Shown here piece after piece: positions 26,793 through 36,990 of a stretch of DNA of 64,000 nt. This DNA comes from Globisporangium splendens (Eukaryota; Oomycota; Peronosporomycetes; Pythiales; Pythiaceae): the NCBI GenBank assembly GCA_006386115.1, contig VFIW01000029.1, positions 62,001-126,000 of the forward strand. The letters are read 5' to 3'. The notes below the pieces were generated by a model. That model was not told the DNA's origin. It did no database searches and saw only the letters and a list, made by a program, of their open reading frames with translations. The translations under genes were made by a program, and so were the position numbers. Each line of letters starts with the position of its first letter. Within the stretch, counting starts at the first letter, position 1.

Positions 26793-27324
26793 GATGCAGG
26801 GGTAGGTCAAACTTGATATTTTTCTTGATTTTCTTGGCTGGATTTTGTTGGGTTCAAAGTGCAGTTTTTTTGTGATTTCTTGTTTTCTTGGGTTGCAGGG
26901 GTCGACTGCTTGGTCGAGAACCGAGGGAAAGTCAAACTCTCAAGCTGACCTAAAGATTCCCAGGGACCGCTCGTTATGAGGCAGTGTAGGAAGCAGTAGG
27001 CAGCACCTGAAGAGTCAAAATCAGAGTGCAAAGCGAACCTCAATTCGCGGCAGCTCCGATCAGCACACTTCGGGAGAGCAATAGCACTCACTGATGAGCT
27101 CCAAAAATTCGATCCCACCAACAAGCGTGGCAGACGAGACTGATCACTAACCACGTCGTGGAAAGCACCGGGTCTCTAACCAAAATTTCAGAGGTTCACC
27201 CGTGTGAACTAAGGGACGGTCGGGGTTGGGGGTCGGCAGTCGCTTGGGTCCAGCTGGCGAGGAAAGTCGATAGCAAGCGTGGGCTTGTCTATTCGACCTG
27301 TGGGGTAGCTGGCAAATTGGAAAG
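26793..27324 (-). other. Family B 5' UTR
   Basis: 532 nt with no convincing gene. A 115-codon open frame (26807-27154) begins only at GTG, has low-complexity composition and is shared with B3 simply because the copies are nearly identical. The outermost 28 nt carry the terminal motif shared with family A. Confidence 0.7.
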
Positions 27325-27382
27325 TGCTTAACTTCGCAGAGCGAACGGGATACGGTGTTCTCAGCCTAAGATGGCCGTCTAC
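27325..27382 (-). pseudogene. 5S rRNA 5' part, split by B2
   Basis: RNA positions 1-58 on the 5' side of B2, with the right target duplication at 27325-27340 and a normal type I upstream flank. Confidence 0.93.
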
Positions 27383-27644
27383 ATCATATCACATATTTAT
27401 ATACTACTCATGCATCAAACCCTAGCTGCACACTCATTTCTTTGCTTCGAGGTAGAGCGGATATTGGTATATTGGTGTCGCGCAGTGGCATCGTGCGTGG
27501 TTCGTGGCGCGCATGGTGTGATAGATGGGGTTGTGGGTGTCAGAGGTGGGGTGTGAGCGGCTCGTTGATGGCGTATGTGTTGTAGGGAGCGATATGGTGT
27601 GTGTGCGAGTTTGTTATTGTGTGTGTGTATATAGTGTGTGTGAT

Positions 27645-27658
27645 GGGGATGTAGCTCA
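27645..27658 (+). pseudogene. tRNA-Ala 5' stub, left target duplication of A2
   Basis: GGGGATGTAGCTCA preceded by T27644, cut off by element A2. Matching duplication at 34937-34951. Confidence 0.95.
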
Positions 27659-28177
27659 GTTGAAAGGTTGTCTATATTTCTAGAATTAGACGGAGTGACT
27701 ACTCAATCTACCTAGCGTTGACAGTTTCTACCATAAATATAATCCTACACTTGTATCTATGATTTTATAATTTATATAATTTTTGAGAATTTTTGTGAGA
27801 ATAGTCCGTATGGACCAAAGTCGGGTATATAGTGGAACTTCTATTCCCTTATTTAGGGGGATTTTGAAGTGTCCAAGCCAAGTCCTGGGTGAGCCAAGCG
27901 CGTCCAAGTCAAGTCGTGAAGGCCCGAGCCTAGCCAAGCCAAGCTTCGTCGCCGAAGCCAAGTCAAGCGATTCTGCTCCTGAAGCTACAGCTGTCTCGTC
28001 CGGACCCCAGGGGAACGTGAGGGCCCCGAAGCCGGATTTGAGCGCGGAGCTGATGGAGTGGAGTCGTGCGGTATTGGCCGAGGTGGTGCGTTTGGTGCGG
28101 TTGAAGCTTGTGGAGCAAGTCCTGTTTGGAGCGTGGCGGTTGGTGTCGTCTGCACGCTTGAGTGCTGAGGAGTGCTC

Positions 28178-31100
28178 TTATCGTTCCCGAATTTGAAGCA
28201 TCGTCGGGTGAGCTGCCAGGAAGTCGTCGAATGCCTGGAGCGTCCGCATCTTCGTCACCACTCTCTTGAGCAACCGTAAGTCTTCCTCTTCGTATTTTCT
28301 ACGCATGTTGTGTCGAATGTGTGCACTGACAGTTGTGTATATGACTGCCATTGCAGGGGTCACCGGTGTGGGCTGTCTTCCGTCGAACAAGCACCGATTC
28401 CGATCCGACCAGAGGAAGTGAAGGGCCACTGCGCGGAGCGTGTGCCACACATCACAGATGACGTCCTTGCTGTCGATCCATTCGTCCTGGATGACAGGCT
28501 TCTTCGCTATTGCGATTGCTGTCCACGTCGGGTGCGAACGGAAGAATGGCGCCATGAGAAGTCGCACGTGCTCCCAGACCCTCGCTGCGAGAGCGCACTC
28601 GAAGAACAGGTGCTGCTCCGTCTCGATCGCATCGCATCCGTCGCAAACGCAGTAGACGATGCGCGGGTTCGACTGTTGCAAGAACCAGAATCGTGAGCGC
28701 ACGGGGAGAAGCCGAAACGCGAGGCGAAACTGCAGATCCTCGAACACGGGGAGCAGGATCCTGCGCAGGTGCTTGCTGAAGTTCACGAACTCCTTGATCT
28801 CGTCGTCGCCGATGCTCTGGTTGTGGAGCGTCATCGGATGTGGTTTGTTGGGCGGCGTTGGTTTCCACACGATTCGAAGAAGCGCGCTCCTCGGGATCGC
28901 TGGGACCAAACACACCTTCGAGCCACTTTTGCATCCCAGGCGAGGGAATGCGCTCTCACTCCATGTGTCCGAAGACAGAGGTGCAAACTCACTCACTCCA
29001 AGTCGGACTGCAATCTGTGTCGCCTCTCGGTACAGAGAACGCAACCACTGGGATTGCACACCGAGTGCCACAGACGCAAGTGTGAGGTCGAGATGTCGTT
29101 GGACAAAGTCGGTCTCGCTTGGCCACAAATTGCTTCCACACATGAAGTCAGCCAGCGAACGCAACCCGAAGACTCTCGAGATGTGCAGACGGAACCCACG
29201 CTGGGGTTCAGGACACATCCCAAGACAGCGACGGTGAGCGTTGGCAGTGAGACTCCTTGGTGTCTGCTCGTAGTGGAGGTCTGGGTCCGAGTGGAACCAG
29301 ATCGGTTGATGGAGTCCGTACCAGACACGCTCGTCCGTCGGAAGGTCGTGCCACGAGATCTCCCATCGGATCTTGTACCACCAGACCCACGTCTCCTTCC
29401 ACCAAACAGAGATCAACTCCCACTTGATCATCGTGCCATGTCGAAGGGGAGACACCACGAGGAAGTCGAGCGCCGTGCGTCGACCGACTCGAGGAAGAAC
29501 CGCTGTGAGCAGCTCCGCACTCGGTGTCGTCCAGCTTCGCTCGTCTGGCTTGCTCGCTGTTCGCATGAACTGGAGCAGATGCTGGAGGCGTTGTCGCTTC
29601 AGTTGTGCTTCGATGCTTGGGATCTGCAGACCACCCTCACTCCTCGGGAGATACAAGAACTCCTTCGGAATGAGCTGGATGTGGCTTGCGTCTCGATCGT
29701 GCTTCCGACTCAAGACGAACCGATTCAGCATCGACTGCCACCTCTTCACGACCGAGGGTGGAATCGACACGTGCTGGGTGTAGTGCCACAAGCGAGACAA
29801 GACCATCGTTTGCGCCACAAGAAGACGACCGCGAAGAGTCCTTGCTCGTCTGTACCACATCTTGAAACCGTCGTAGAAGCGTTGCTCGAGGAAGTTGACG
29901 ATGTCGTCGTTGACTGGCGACTGACTGAAGGGGATCCCGAGGAACTTGAGTGACTCGGCTCGACCAAGCACATGCACACCTGGGAGCTGGGGACAGATCT
30001 CGTTCCGATTCAGCGCCATCAGGTTCGACTTGCCAAGGTTCAATTTCGCGCCAGACCCGTTGCAGTACTCCTCCACGAGTTCAAGCTGCGCTTGCACACT
30101 CGCAATGGAGCCTCCCAGGAGAGTCGTGTCGTCCGCGAAGAAGACACTGGTGGATGTGTGATCCTCGGTGAGGCACACTCCGAACTCTTCGTGGGACCGC
30201 AGCAGGTTTCCCAGTGGCTCGATCGTGAGAAGGAAGAGAAGCGCAGAGAGCGGGTCGCCTTGCTTCACTCCTCTCGTCGGAAACAGCGCAGGCTGGATGT
30301 TCTGGTTGATGACGAGGTGCGCTTGCGGCTCGGTGTACAGCAGTCTCACCCACTGTACGAACTCCGAACCACACCCCATTCGCTCGAGCACACGGAACAT
30401 GTAGTCCCAGTTCACTCGGTCGAACGCCTTCTCGAAGTCCAAGAACAGAGCATACGCTTCTTCGTCTCGACTCGTCACCAAGTCCTGCAGATCCGCGAGG
30501 AACCGCACATGGTGGTGGATCGATCGACCTTTGACGAACCCTTTCTGATCCGTGTGGACCAGGTCCGGTACGACACTTTGCAGTCGATAGGTGAGAGCCT
30601 TCGAGAGCACCTTGACATCCACCGGGATGAGTGCGATGGGTCGATAGTTGCCTGGTTGTGCTCTCGAGCCTTTCTTGTGGAGAAGCACGACGGCAGACTT
30701 GCGCTGAGAAGGGAGCAGAACCCCGCGTCGGAGTTGGTCGTTGAAGACCAGACTGAGACACTCACCGAAGACGTCCGGGGCGACCTGGTAGAAACCAGCA
30801 GTCAAGCCGTCCATGCCAGGAGCCGACGTCGCCTTCATGTGTCGAATCGCATCCGCCAGATCGTGAGACGTGACTGGTGCATTCAGGATGTCTCGATCCA
30901 TCTCCGATGTGAACCGGACGATGGAGTCGAGAAGCTTGCGTTGCACGGCTTCGTCCGGTGGAGGAGCTCTTCCTGCTGGACTGTCGGGATCTCCCAACTC
31001 GGACCCCCAGTGTTCCAGGAAGCGAAGCGATATCTCTTGAGGATTCGATGAGACACTGCCACTCGGTGTCATCACCCCCTCGATCGAGACCCTTCTCAAG

Positions 31101-32260
31101 CTCGTGTCCAGCGGACGGAAGAAGTGCTTGGTCGACTTTTCAGAGTTGGTCGCTTGGAAGTCAAACGCACTGTCCTGGTTGTATTGACTTGTCCTCGTGA
31201 CCGTCTCCTTGTACATCTTCATGGCTTCTTCGAACTCGCTGCGGTTGTTCTCGGTCGACGCATCTCGATAGCGAGCAGCCGCTTGGTCCAACGCCGCTTG
31301 AGCCTCTTCGATCGCAGCTGTGTCTTGCATCCGCAGTTTCTTCTGCACGTCTTGGAGCTGGGACTTGATGCTCTTCTTCCACTTCTCCCACACCTTGCCA
31401 GGGTATGTCGAAGTGCGAAGCTTGTCGAGCACCATCTCTGCCTCCTTCTCGATCGCCGAGACCACGAGTGGGTACTCGAGGAGGTAGCGAGGGAACTTCC
31501 AGTATCCTCGACCGTGGAGCTGCGAACCAGACCGGAAGCTCACACTGTGAGCGAGGTGGTCTCCAGCATGCTTCGGCAGGAAGTACTTGGAGTCGTCGTA
31601 GAAGCGTTCGTAGAAGTCCCCCGACAGCAAGATGTAGTCGAGTCGGTTCTTCCGAGGCAGGGGACCGGTGAAGACTCGCTTGGTGTCGTAGTGGATCCGC
31701 CACGCATCGACCACACTCAGTTTCGCCAACCACTCGAGACAGCTGGACCGACCGGGGTCGTAGCGTAGATCTGGAGACGACGAGTCGAGTCTGGGGTCCA
31801 GAGGAGTGTTCAGATCTCCCAACACCATGAGCGTCGCTTGATCCTCGAACTCCGCGGTCTCAAGACTCGAGAAGAATTGTTGCTTTTCCTGCCTGTCGAC
31901 AGGTGCGTACACGTTGTGGATGTAGATGGGAGCACACTCGACCATCACCTTCACGACGAGGTACCGTCCTGCGATCGACAGACTGGGAAGCTCGACAGCC
32001 GTGTCGAAGCCTGGGAAGTCGGAGCGGAGCACCGTGAGAACTCCATTGCTCCTTCCTCGCGTCGGTCGATCGAGCTGTGAGTTGGGGTCGTTCACAAAGA
32101 CTCGGTGCTTGAAGCTCGAGTCGAGGTGGAACTTGAACTTGGACAGATGCGTTCTGTCGCTCAACTTGGTTTCTTGGACACATGCCACCGAGTGTTTCGA
32201 TAGCACGCTGTCGATAAATAGGTGACCGTTCTTCTTGATGCCGTTAGTGTTGACGGACAC
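28178..32260 (-). CDS. Family A ORF2 (A2)
   Basis: 1360 residues, same length and motifs as in A1: QET, GDLN, RLDYIL, GDH, LDFEKAFD, FADD and the CX4CX7HX4C motif. Most differences from A1 are single substitutions, with a short run of changes near residues 1110-1125. The frame again enters from the ORF1 overlap with no AUG before the endonuclease core. Apparently intact. Confidence 0.92.
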   Translation of the reverse strand: MSVNTNGIKKNGHLFIDSVLSKHSVACVQETKLSDRTHLSKFKFHLDSSFKHRVFVNDPNSQLDRPTRGRSNGVLTVLRSDFPGFDTAVELPSLSIAGRYLVVKVMVECAPIYIHNVYAPVDRQEKQQFFSSLETAEFEDQATLMVLGDLNTPLDPRLDSSSPDLRYDPGRSSCLEWLAKLSVVDAWRIHYDTKRVFTGPLPRKNRLDYILLSGDFYERFYDDSKYFLPKHAGDHLAHSVSFRSGSQLHGRGYWKFPRYLLEYPLVVSAIEKEAEMVLDKLRTSTYPGKVWEKWKKSIKSQLQDVQKKLRMQDTAAIEEAQAALDQAAARYRDASTENNRSEFEEAMKMYKETVTRTSQYNQDSAFDFQATNSEKSTKHFFRPLDTSLRRVSIEGVMTPSGSVSSNPQEISLRFLEHWGSELGDPDSPAGRAPPPDEAVQRKLLDSIVRFTSEMDRDILNAPVTSHDLADAIRHMKATSAPGMDGLTAGFYQVAPDVFGECLSLVFNDQLRRGVLLPSQRKSAVVLLHKKGSRAQPGNYRPIALIPVDVKVLSKALTYRLQSVVPDLVHTDQKGFVKGRSIHHHVRFLADLQDLVTSRDEEAYALFLDFEKAFDRVNWDYMFRVLERMGCGSEFVQWVRLLYTEPQAHLVINQNIQPALFPTRGVKQGDPLSALLFLLTIEPLGNLLRSHEEFGVCLTEDHTSTSVFFADDTTLLGGSIASVQAQLELVEEYCNGSGAKLNLGKSNLMALNRNEICPQLPGVHVLGRAESLKFLGIPFSQSPVNDDIVNFLEQRFYDGFKMWYRRARTLRGRLLVAQTMVLSRLWHYTQHVSIPPSVVKRWQSMLNRFVLSRKHDRDASHIQLIPKEFLYLPRSEGGLQIPSIEAQLKRQRLQHLLQFMRTASKPDERSWTTPSAELLTAVLPRVGRRTALDFLVVSPLRHGTMIKWELISVWWKETWVWWYKIRWEISWHDLPTDERVWYGLHQPIWFHSDPDLHYEQTPRSLTANAHRRCLGMCPEPQRGFRLHISRVFGLRSLADFMCGSNLWPSETDFVQRHLDLTLASVALGVQSQWLRSLYREATQIAVRLGVSEFAPLSSDTWSESAFPRLGCKSGSKVCLVPAIPRSALLRIVWKPTPPNKPHPMTLHNQSIGDDEIKEFVNFSKHLRRILLPVFEDLQFRLAFRLLPVRSRFWFLQQSNPRIVYCVCDGCDAIETEQHLFFECALAARVWEHVRLLMAPFFRSHPTWTAIAIAKKPVIQDEWIDSKDVICDVWHTLRAVALHFLWSDRNRCLFDGRQPTPVTPAMAVIYTTVSAHIRHNMRRKYEEEDLRLLKRVVTKMRTLQAFDDFLAAHPTMLQIRER

Positions 32261-32300
32261 GACACTAACGTTGCTCCACGTTGTCTGGGATGGAGTTGGT

Positions 32301-34853
32301 TTAGCAACGAGTGGCCAAGCCTCCCGCTACCAGTACCACCTCTCCCTCGATAACTCGGAGCTGCAACACCGACTCGTCGACCGGGTAGTACCCATCGAGC
32401 TTGCGAAGCTCTTCCAGGTCGTCGAGCAAGTACCCCTGCCACTGCACTTCATTACATTGACTCAAGCAGTGCGCACCAAGGTCCGACCGCAAGAGCATGA
32501 GGAGAGTGTTGGGGTGGAGGAGTCTCGTGTGGTGCGCGGGGATCCACTCGACCGGCTGACCAGTGATGTAGTGGATCCAGTGGTCGTTGCTGAAGATCGT
32601 CGGCGCGATCGACATCAGCATGAGTTCGAAGAACCCAAGAGCCTTCGCCGCTCGCGATAGTTCCTTCATCTCGTTCGACGATGTCCACCAATTGGCGCAA
32701 GCTCTGAACAACTCTTCTCGCTTCGACGGGACCGTCGTCTTCATCAGCTTCTTCCACTTCGCACTGAACGTCGTGTCTTCGCTCGGCTGGGTCGCACTCA
32801 ACACGCGGTTGATCACATGCAGCTGGGCAATCTCGGCGATCTCGCGTCCACTTCCTGCCATCTTGAGCGACAGAGCGCTGTTGAAAGCCAACGGCGAGTC
32901 CACTGCCTTCTTGATGACGTGGTCGGGGTTCGTGGCGTTGTCGATGAGTTTGCTCGCACCCTCGACCTGAGTGTCTGCGAGCACAAGACGATCCGGGAGG
33001 GTGTTGAGCAACGCCGTGTTCTCGTCGTTCAGCATCGACTCGGACACCTCCAAGATCGGAGACGCCTTCGACGCTTTCCTGATCTTCGTGTGGTGCTTTT
33101 CCACGAAGAAAGCCGACTCAGTCGACGTCTTGAGCGCCTCGGGACGCTTCACATCGACAGGGATCACTTGGTACCGAGGACCATACTTCTTGTCCGCAGC
33201 CACATCCTTCACTTCGAAGGAGACTTCCATCGACTGCAGCACTTGGAAGTAGTTGGTGGTGGCGACACCATCCAGAGGCTGAGGCTGTTGTTTCACCAGC
33301 ATGTTGGAGAAGTCGACTCCGTTTCTCGAGCGCTTCTTCTTGTTTGCCACGGTGGAGAAACCGTCGTTCCCATTCGTCAAGAGCAGCGTCGGGGACTTCA
33401 TTGGCGGTTTCGGACTTCCTGGTGGAGTCATCTTGCCTTGCGAGTCGTCGAACGTGGCAATCGAGATCGCGTCGGAGTTGCTTCGCGGCTTGGCCAGCGC
33501 TGTTTCCGCTGACGACCCGCCATGCTGAGCTCTCTGCTGGAGCTGGGCTTCCCGTTTCTTTCCTTCCTCGACTGCCTTCTGCAGCGAGGTTTGCTTCGGC
33601 TTCGCACTCGCAGCTTGAGCGTAGGTTTTCGGCGGTTGTTGTCGTTGCTGCTGGGGTTGCTCTGGAGCTGGCTTCGTGAGAGGGAACACACTGTCCGGAG
33701 TCCCGAGGTCGATTCCATGGTGCGAGCGATACCCATACGGCTGTCGCTCCGACTGGAACGGAGCATTCTTTCCGTGCGCCGGGTGCAGCTTGTTGTCGAA
33801 CAACACCTGGTCGCACACAGACCCGTTCACGACCAACGCGCTTGGACACGAGCTGGACAAGAAGTACACCCGCCAGGTCGCCGATGTCATCCCCGTCGCG
33901 AGGTTCACTTCGCGGAAGGTGTGGTACACCGGCTGGCACCCGAGGAGGAACAGTCGGTGCACGATCACTCGAATGTCCACGTCGGGATCGACGTTGACAA
34001 TGTCGATGAAATACCTGTCGCCAAGGATGTCGAACTCCTTGAACGTGAACGTACCACCGAGGATGTTCACCTTGGTGCGTTCCAAGCGCACACAGGCTTC
34101 CTTCGTCTTGACCTTGACCCGGAGGTTGCCGCCGGGGAGCTTGGAGATCTGACCGATCTCGAAGCGCTGGTACAGCTCATCGAGTGTTGCGTTTCCGTGG
34201 CTCGTGCCGGCCAACGACGCCATGATCTTTTGGAGCGGAGTCTTCGCGAGCGCTCTTCCAGTCTCGATCACCATGTCGTATTTGGCGGTCGGGAGCTGGT
34301 AGGGACGCGCTTGCTCCATTCGCGACGCGATGTGCGACCAGTCGCCTCCAGCAGCGTACTGGCGCTCAATCGCTTCGATGTCGACAGCGAGAGGCTTTGG
34401 AGTCTCGACGCGTCTGCGAGTTGCTTCGATCACAGCACGGTCTCGACGGAGGTGTTCTTGTTGCTGCAGAAGCTCAGCCATGGACAGCCGAGCGTCCACG
34501 TTCGCAGGAGCGACAACGACAGCAGAATCCATCGGGTCGTCGCCAGAGAGATCGAGGGCCGTCACTTGAGCATTCTCACCAGACTCCATCGGATCATCCA
34601 CCATGGCGGTGGGGTCAGCGACAGGAGCGGGATCAGCGGGAGGCGGGGCAGTTGCGTGGGTTGGAGGAGGAGGGGCTTGATCCACCTGTGGGGTCACCAG
34701 GTTTCCCGTTTGGGTGGGTTCGGACCCTTCCAAATTTTGGGAGGGGGATGGACCGACAGTGGGACGAGGCAGGATTCTGGGTGCGGACCCAGATTTCGAG
34801 CCAGTGTCGACAGCTGGCAGCTGGTGGGTGGAGGGAGGGGCTGGATTTTCCAT
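32301..34853 (-). CDS. Family A ORF1 (A2)
   Basis: 850 residues from ATG at 34853, ending CGT TGC TAA as in A1. The N-terminal disordered part and central core are nearly unchanged. A short stretch around residues 680-740 is distinctly different from A1, suggesting exchange with a diverged family A copy. Confidence 0.85.
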   Translation of the reverse strand: MENPAPPSTHQLPAVDTGSKSGSAPRILPRPTVGPSPSQNLEGSEPTQTGNLVTPQVDQAPPPPTHATAPPPADPAPVADPTAMVDDPMESGENAQVTALDLSGDDPMDSAVVVAPANVDARLSMAELLQQQEHLRRDRAVIEATRRRVETPKPLAVDIEAIERQYAAGGDWSHIASRMEQARPYQLPTAKYDMVIETGRALAKTPLQKIMASLAGTSHGNATLDELYQRFEIGQISKLPGGNLRVKVKTKEACVRLERTKVNILGGTFTFKEFDILGDRYFIDIVNVDPDVDIRVIVHRLFLLGCQPVYHTFREVNLATGMTSATWRVYFLSSSCPSALVVNGSVCDQVLFDNKLHPAHGKNAPFQSERQPYGYRSHHGIDLGTPDSVFPLTKPAPEQPQQQRQQPPKTYAQAASAKPKQTSLQKAVEEGKKREAQLQQRAQHGGSSAETALAKPRSNSDAISIATFDDSQGKMTPPGSPKPPMKSPTLLLTNGNDGFSTVANKKKRSRNGVDFSNMLVKQQPQPLDGVATTNYFQVLQSMEVSFEVKDVAADKKYGPRYQVIPVDVKRPEALKTSTESAFFVEKHHTKIRKASKASPILEVSESMLNDENTALLNTLPDRLVLADTQVEGASKLIDNATNPDHVIKKAVDSPLAFNSALSLKMAGSGREIAEIAQLHVINRVLSATQPSEDTTFSAKWKKLMKTTVPSKREELFRACANWWTSSNEMKELSRAAKALGFFELMLMSIAPTIFSNDHWIHYITGQPVEWIPAHHTRLLHPNTLLMLLRSDLGAHCLSQCNEVQWQGYLLDDLEELRKLDGYYPVDESVLQLRVIEGEVVLVAGGLATRC

Positions 34854-34937
34854 GGGAAAGACGGAGGCTGGGAGGCTGGGGGAGGCGACTGGGAGGTCTT
34901 GGATTCAACTTGAGGGGTAGCCGGCAAATTGAGAAGT

Positions 34938-35010
34938 GGGGATGTAGCTCAAATGGTAGAGCGCTCGCTTAGCATGCGAGAGGTACTGGGATCGATACCC
35001 AGCTTCTCCA
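34938..35010 (+). tRNA. tRNA-Ala(AGC), consensus; rebuilt by A2 duplication
   Basis: Complete consensus gene whose first 14 nt belong to the right target duplication of A2. It is head to head with the element's 5' end. Confidence 0.97.
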
Positions 35011-35429
35011 AATGGTTCTGTTACTGTGATATGGTCGTCATCAACAGCACTTTCCCAAATGTGCACTTCGCAGTCTCACCTGTGAATTCGTTGACATTGA
35101 GTAACAATCTTTTTGCTGCACCCCTTGCCTCTCCTCCTTTGCTCGGCTGCAAGCCTCCTGTTCTTGTACATTATGCGTCGCTATATCCACACACGCACTC
35201 ATGTCGTCAAGAAGGCGCGTGAACGTGAATACGCTTTCTGTGCGCCAATTCGCTTGTGGTACTGCCAAATATCTCGTGCGAATATGCAGTGCATGTGTGT
35301 GTGTGTGTGTGTTGCGTATGCATGCGTGCGGGTTGTGTCTGACTGCAGTGTGCGTGTGTGTGTGTGTGTGTGCGGTGGCGAGCGCGAGAAAAGAAAAGAG
35401 AAGAAAGAAAAGAAAAGAAAAGAAAAAGA

Positions 35430-35506
35430 GTAGACAGCACTCGGACTTCCCCGGTGGTCACCCACCCGAGTACTACCCGAGCTTGAGGCTGCTTAACTTC
35501 GCAGAG
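35430..35506 (-). pseudogene. 5S rRNA 3' part, split by SINE S1
   Basis: RNA positions 42-118, internal promoter complete. Bases 35490-35506 are the left copy of the 17-bp duplication TGCTTAACTTCGCAGAG. Confidence 0.93.
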
Positions 35507-35808
35507 AGAGATTTAAGCCACCAGGACCCGCCACACCACCCGGAGGTGATGTGGAAGTACAAGTGGCTTTGTAACTTAACCCGTGCAGGCCGGGTCCTGT
35601 ACCCCTCATTACACTACGGGGCCTTTTTGGCAACGGGGCCTCCCCCACGATGAAGGGCCAGGACACTTATTCAGCGCCCCAGTTGCTCGTCCGCTTAACT
35701 GCCTGTCTCCGGTCACACCCGGCTGACGGGTTGGCATCGACGGGAATCGATCCAGTGACCTCCCGGTCCCCAAGCCAGTGTTTGACCACTGACCCAAATG
35801 GGATCGGT
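35507..35808 (-). mobile_element. 5S-targeted tRNA-derived SINE (S1)
   Basis: 302 nt on the minus strand in the 5S gene, duplications at 35490-35506 and 35809-35825. It carries four extra bases (AGAG) at its 3' junction compared with the other copies. The head has Pol III boxes as described for S2, and there is no poly(A) or simple-repeat tail. Confidence 0.88.
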
Positions 35809-35866
35809 TGCTTAACTTCGCAGAGCGAACGGGATACGGTGTTCTCAGCCTAAGATGGCCGTCTAC
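35809..35866 (-). pseudogene. 5S rRNA 5' part, split by S1
   Basis: RNA positions 1-58, with the right target duplication at 35809-35825. Confidence 0.93.
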
Positions 35867-36128
35867 ATCATATCACATATTTATATACTACTCATGCATC
35901 AAACCCTAGTTGCACACTCATTTCTTTGCTTCGAGGTAGAGTGGATATTGGTATATTGGTGTCGCGCAGTGGCATCGTGCGTGGTTCGTGGCGCGCATGG
36001 TGTGATAGATGGGGTTGTGGGTGTCAGAGGTGGGGTGTGAGCGGCTCGTTGATGGCGTATGTGTTGTAGGGAGCGATATGGTGTGTGTGCGAGTTTGTTA
36101 TTGTGTGTGTGTATATAGTGTGTGTGAT

Positions 36129-36201
36129 GGGGATGTAGCTCAAATGGTAGAGCGCTCGCTTAGCATGCGAGAGGTACTGGGATCGATACCCAGCTTCTCC
36201 A
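36129..36201 (+). tRNA. tRNA-Ala(AGC), consensus copy
   Basis: Unchanged 73-nt gene with a type I spacer upstream. Confidence 0.97.
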
Positions 36202-36616
36202 AATGGTTCTGTTACTGTGATATGATCGTCATCAACAGCACTTTCCCAAATGTGCACTTCGCAGTCTCACCTGTGAATTCGTTGACATTGAGTAACAATC
36301 TTTTTGCTGCACCCCTTGCCTCTCCTCCTTTGCTCGGCTGCAAGCCTCCTGTTCTTGTACATTATGCGTCGCTATATCCACACACGCACTCATGTCGTCA
36401 AGAAGGCGCGTGAACGTTAATACGCTTTCTGTGCGCCAATTCGCTTGTGGTACTGCCAAATATCTCGTGCGAATATGCAGTGCATGTGTGTGTGTGTGTG
36501 TGTGTTGCGTATGCATGCGTGCGGGTTGTGTCTGACTGCAGTGTGCGTGTGTGTGTGTGTGTGTGTGTGCGGTGGCGAGCGCGAGAAAAGAAAAGAGAAG
36601 AAAGAAAAGAAAAGGA

Positions 36617-36693
36617 GTAGACAGCACTCGGACTTCCCCGGTGGTCACCCACCCGAGTACTACCCGAGCTTGAGGCTGCTTAACTTCGCAGAG
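36617..36693 (-). pseudogene. 5S rRNA 3' part, split by SINE S2
   Basis: RNA positions 42-118. Left duplication 36677-36693. The T5 terminator is altered here (the purine tract reads AAAAGGAG). Confidence 0.92.
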
Positions 36694-36990
36694 ATTTAAG
36701 CCACCAGGACCCGCCACACCACCCGGAGGTGATGTGGAAGTACAAGTGACTTTGTAACTTAACCCGCGCAGGCCGGGTCCTGTACCCCTCATTACACTAC
36801 GGGGCCTTTTTGGCAACGGGGCCTCCCCCACGATGAAGGGCCAGGACACTTATTCAGCGCCCCAGTTGCTCGTCCGCTTAACTGCCTGTCTCCGGTCACA
36901 CCCGGCTGACGGGTTGGCATCGACGGGAATCGATCCAGTGACCTCCCGGTCCCCAAGCCAGTGTTTGACCACTGACCCAAATGGGATCGG
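36694..36990 (-). mobile_element. 5S-targeted tRNA-derived SINE (S2, type copy)
   Basis: 297 nt on the minus strand, in the 5S sense orientation, between duplications at 36677-36693 and 36991-37007. The 5' head is tRNA-like: acceptor-like GATCCCA, box A TGGGTCAGTGG (complement of 36969-36979), anticodon-like loop CTTGGGGA (GGG), box B GGATCGATTCC (complement of 36926-36936). A ~220-nt body follows and ends GGTGGCTTAAAT. It encodes no protein and should be made by Pol III and moved by another element's enzyme. It uses the same target as family B to within 1 nt, so family B is the likely driver, although their 3' ends do not obviously match. Confidence 0.9.

Larger units (their letters stand above)
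20334..27324 (-). mobile_element. Family B LINE, full length, 5S rRNA-specific (copy B2)
   Basis: 6991 nt bounded by TGCTTAACTTCGCAGA at 20318-20333 and 27325-27340. The insertion is in the same orientation as the 5S gene, between RNA position 42 (element 3' side) and 58 (5' side), at the edge of box A. Sense order: 5' UTR (532 nt from the ORF1 ATG), ORF1, ORF2 in the +1 frame, 3' UTR of 557 nt ending AACTTGTTTA with no poly(A). Both ORFs are open. The same length and target are seen at 39791-46781. Confidence 0.95.
27659..34936 (-). mobile_element. Family A LINE, full length (copy A2)
   Basis: 7278 nt at the same tRNA-Ala position as A1, with the same 15-bp duplication (27644-27658 and 34937-34951). 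Close to A1 in sequence, with patches of higher divergence (for example around 31840-31990 and 32640-32850). Both ORFs are open. Only one array unit fragment (27325-27658) separates it from the family B copy B2. Confidence 0.95.

Noticed and set aside
26807..27154. 115-codon frame in the family B 5' UTR, also at 46264-46611
   Set aside because: No ATG, low complexity, and preserved only because B2 and B3 are nearly identical copies.
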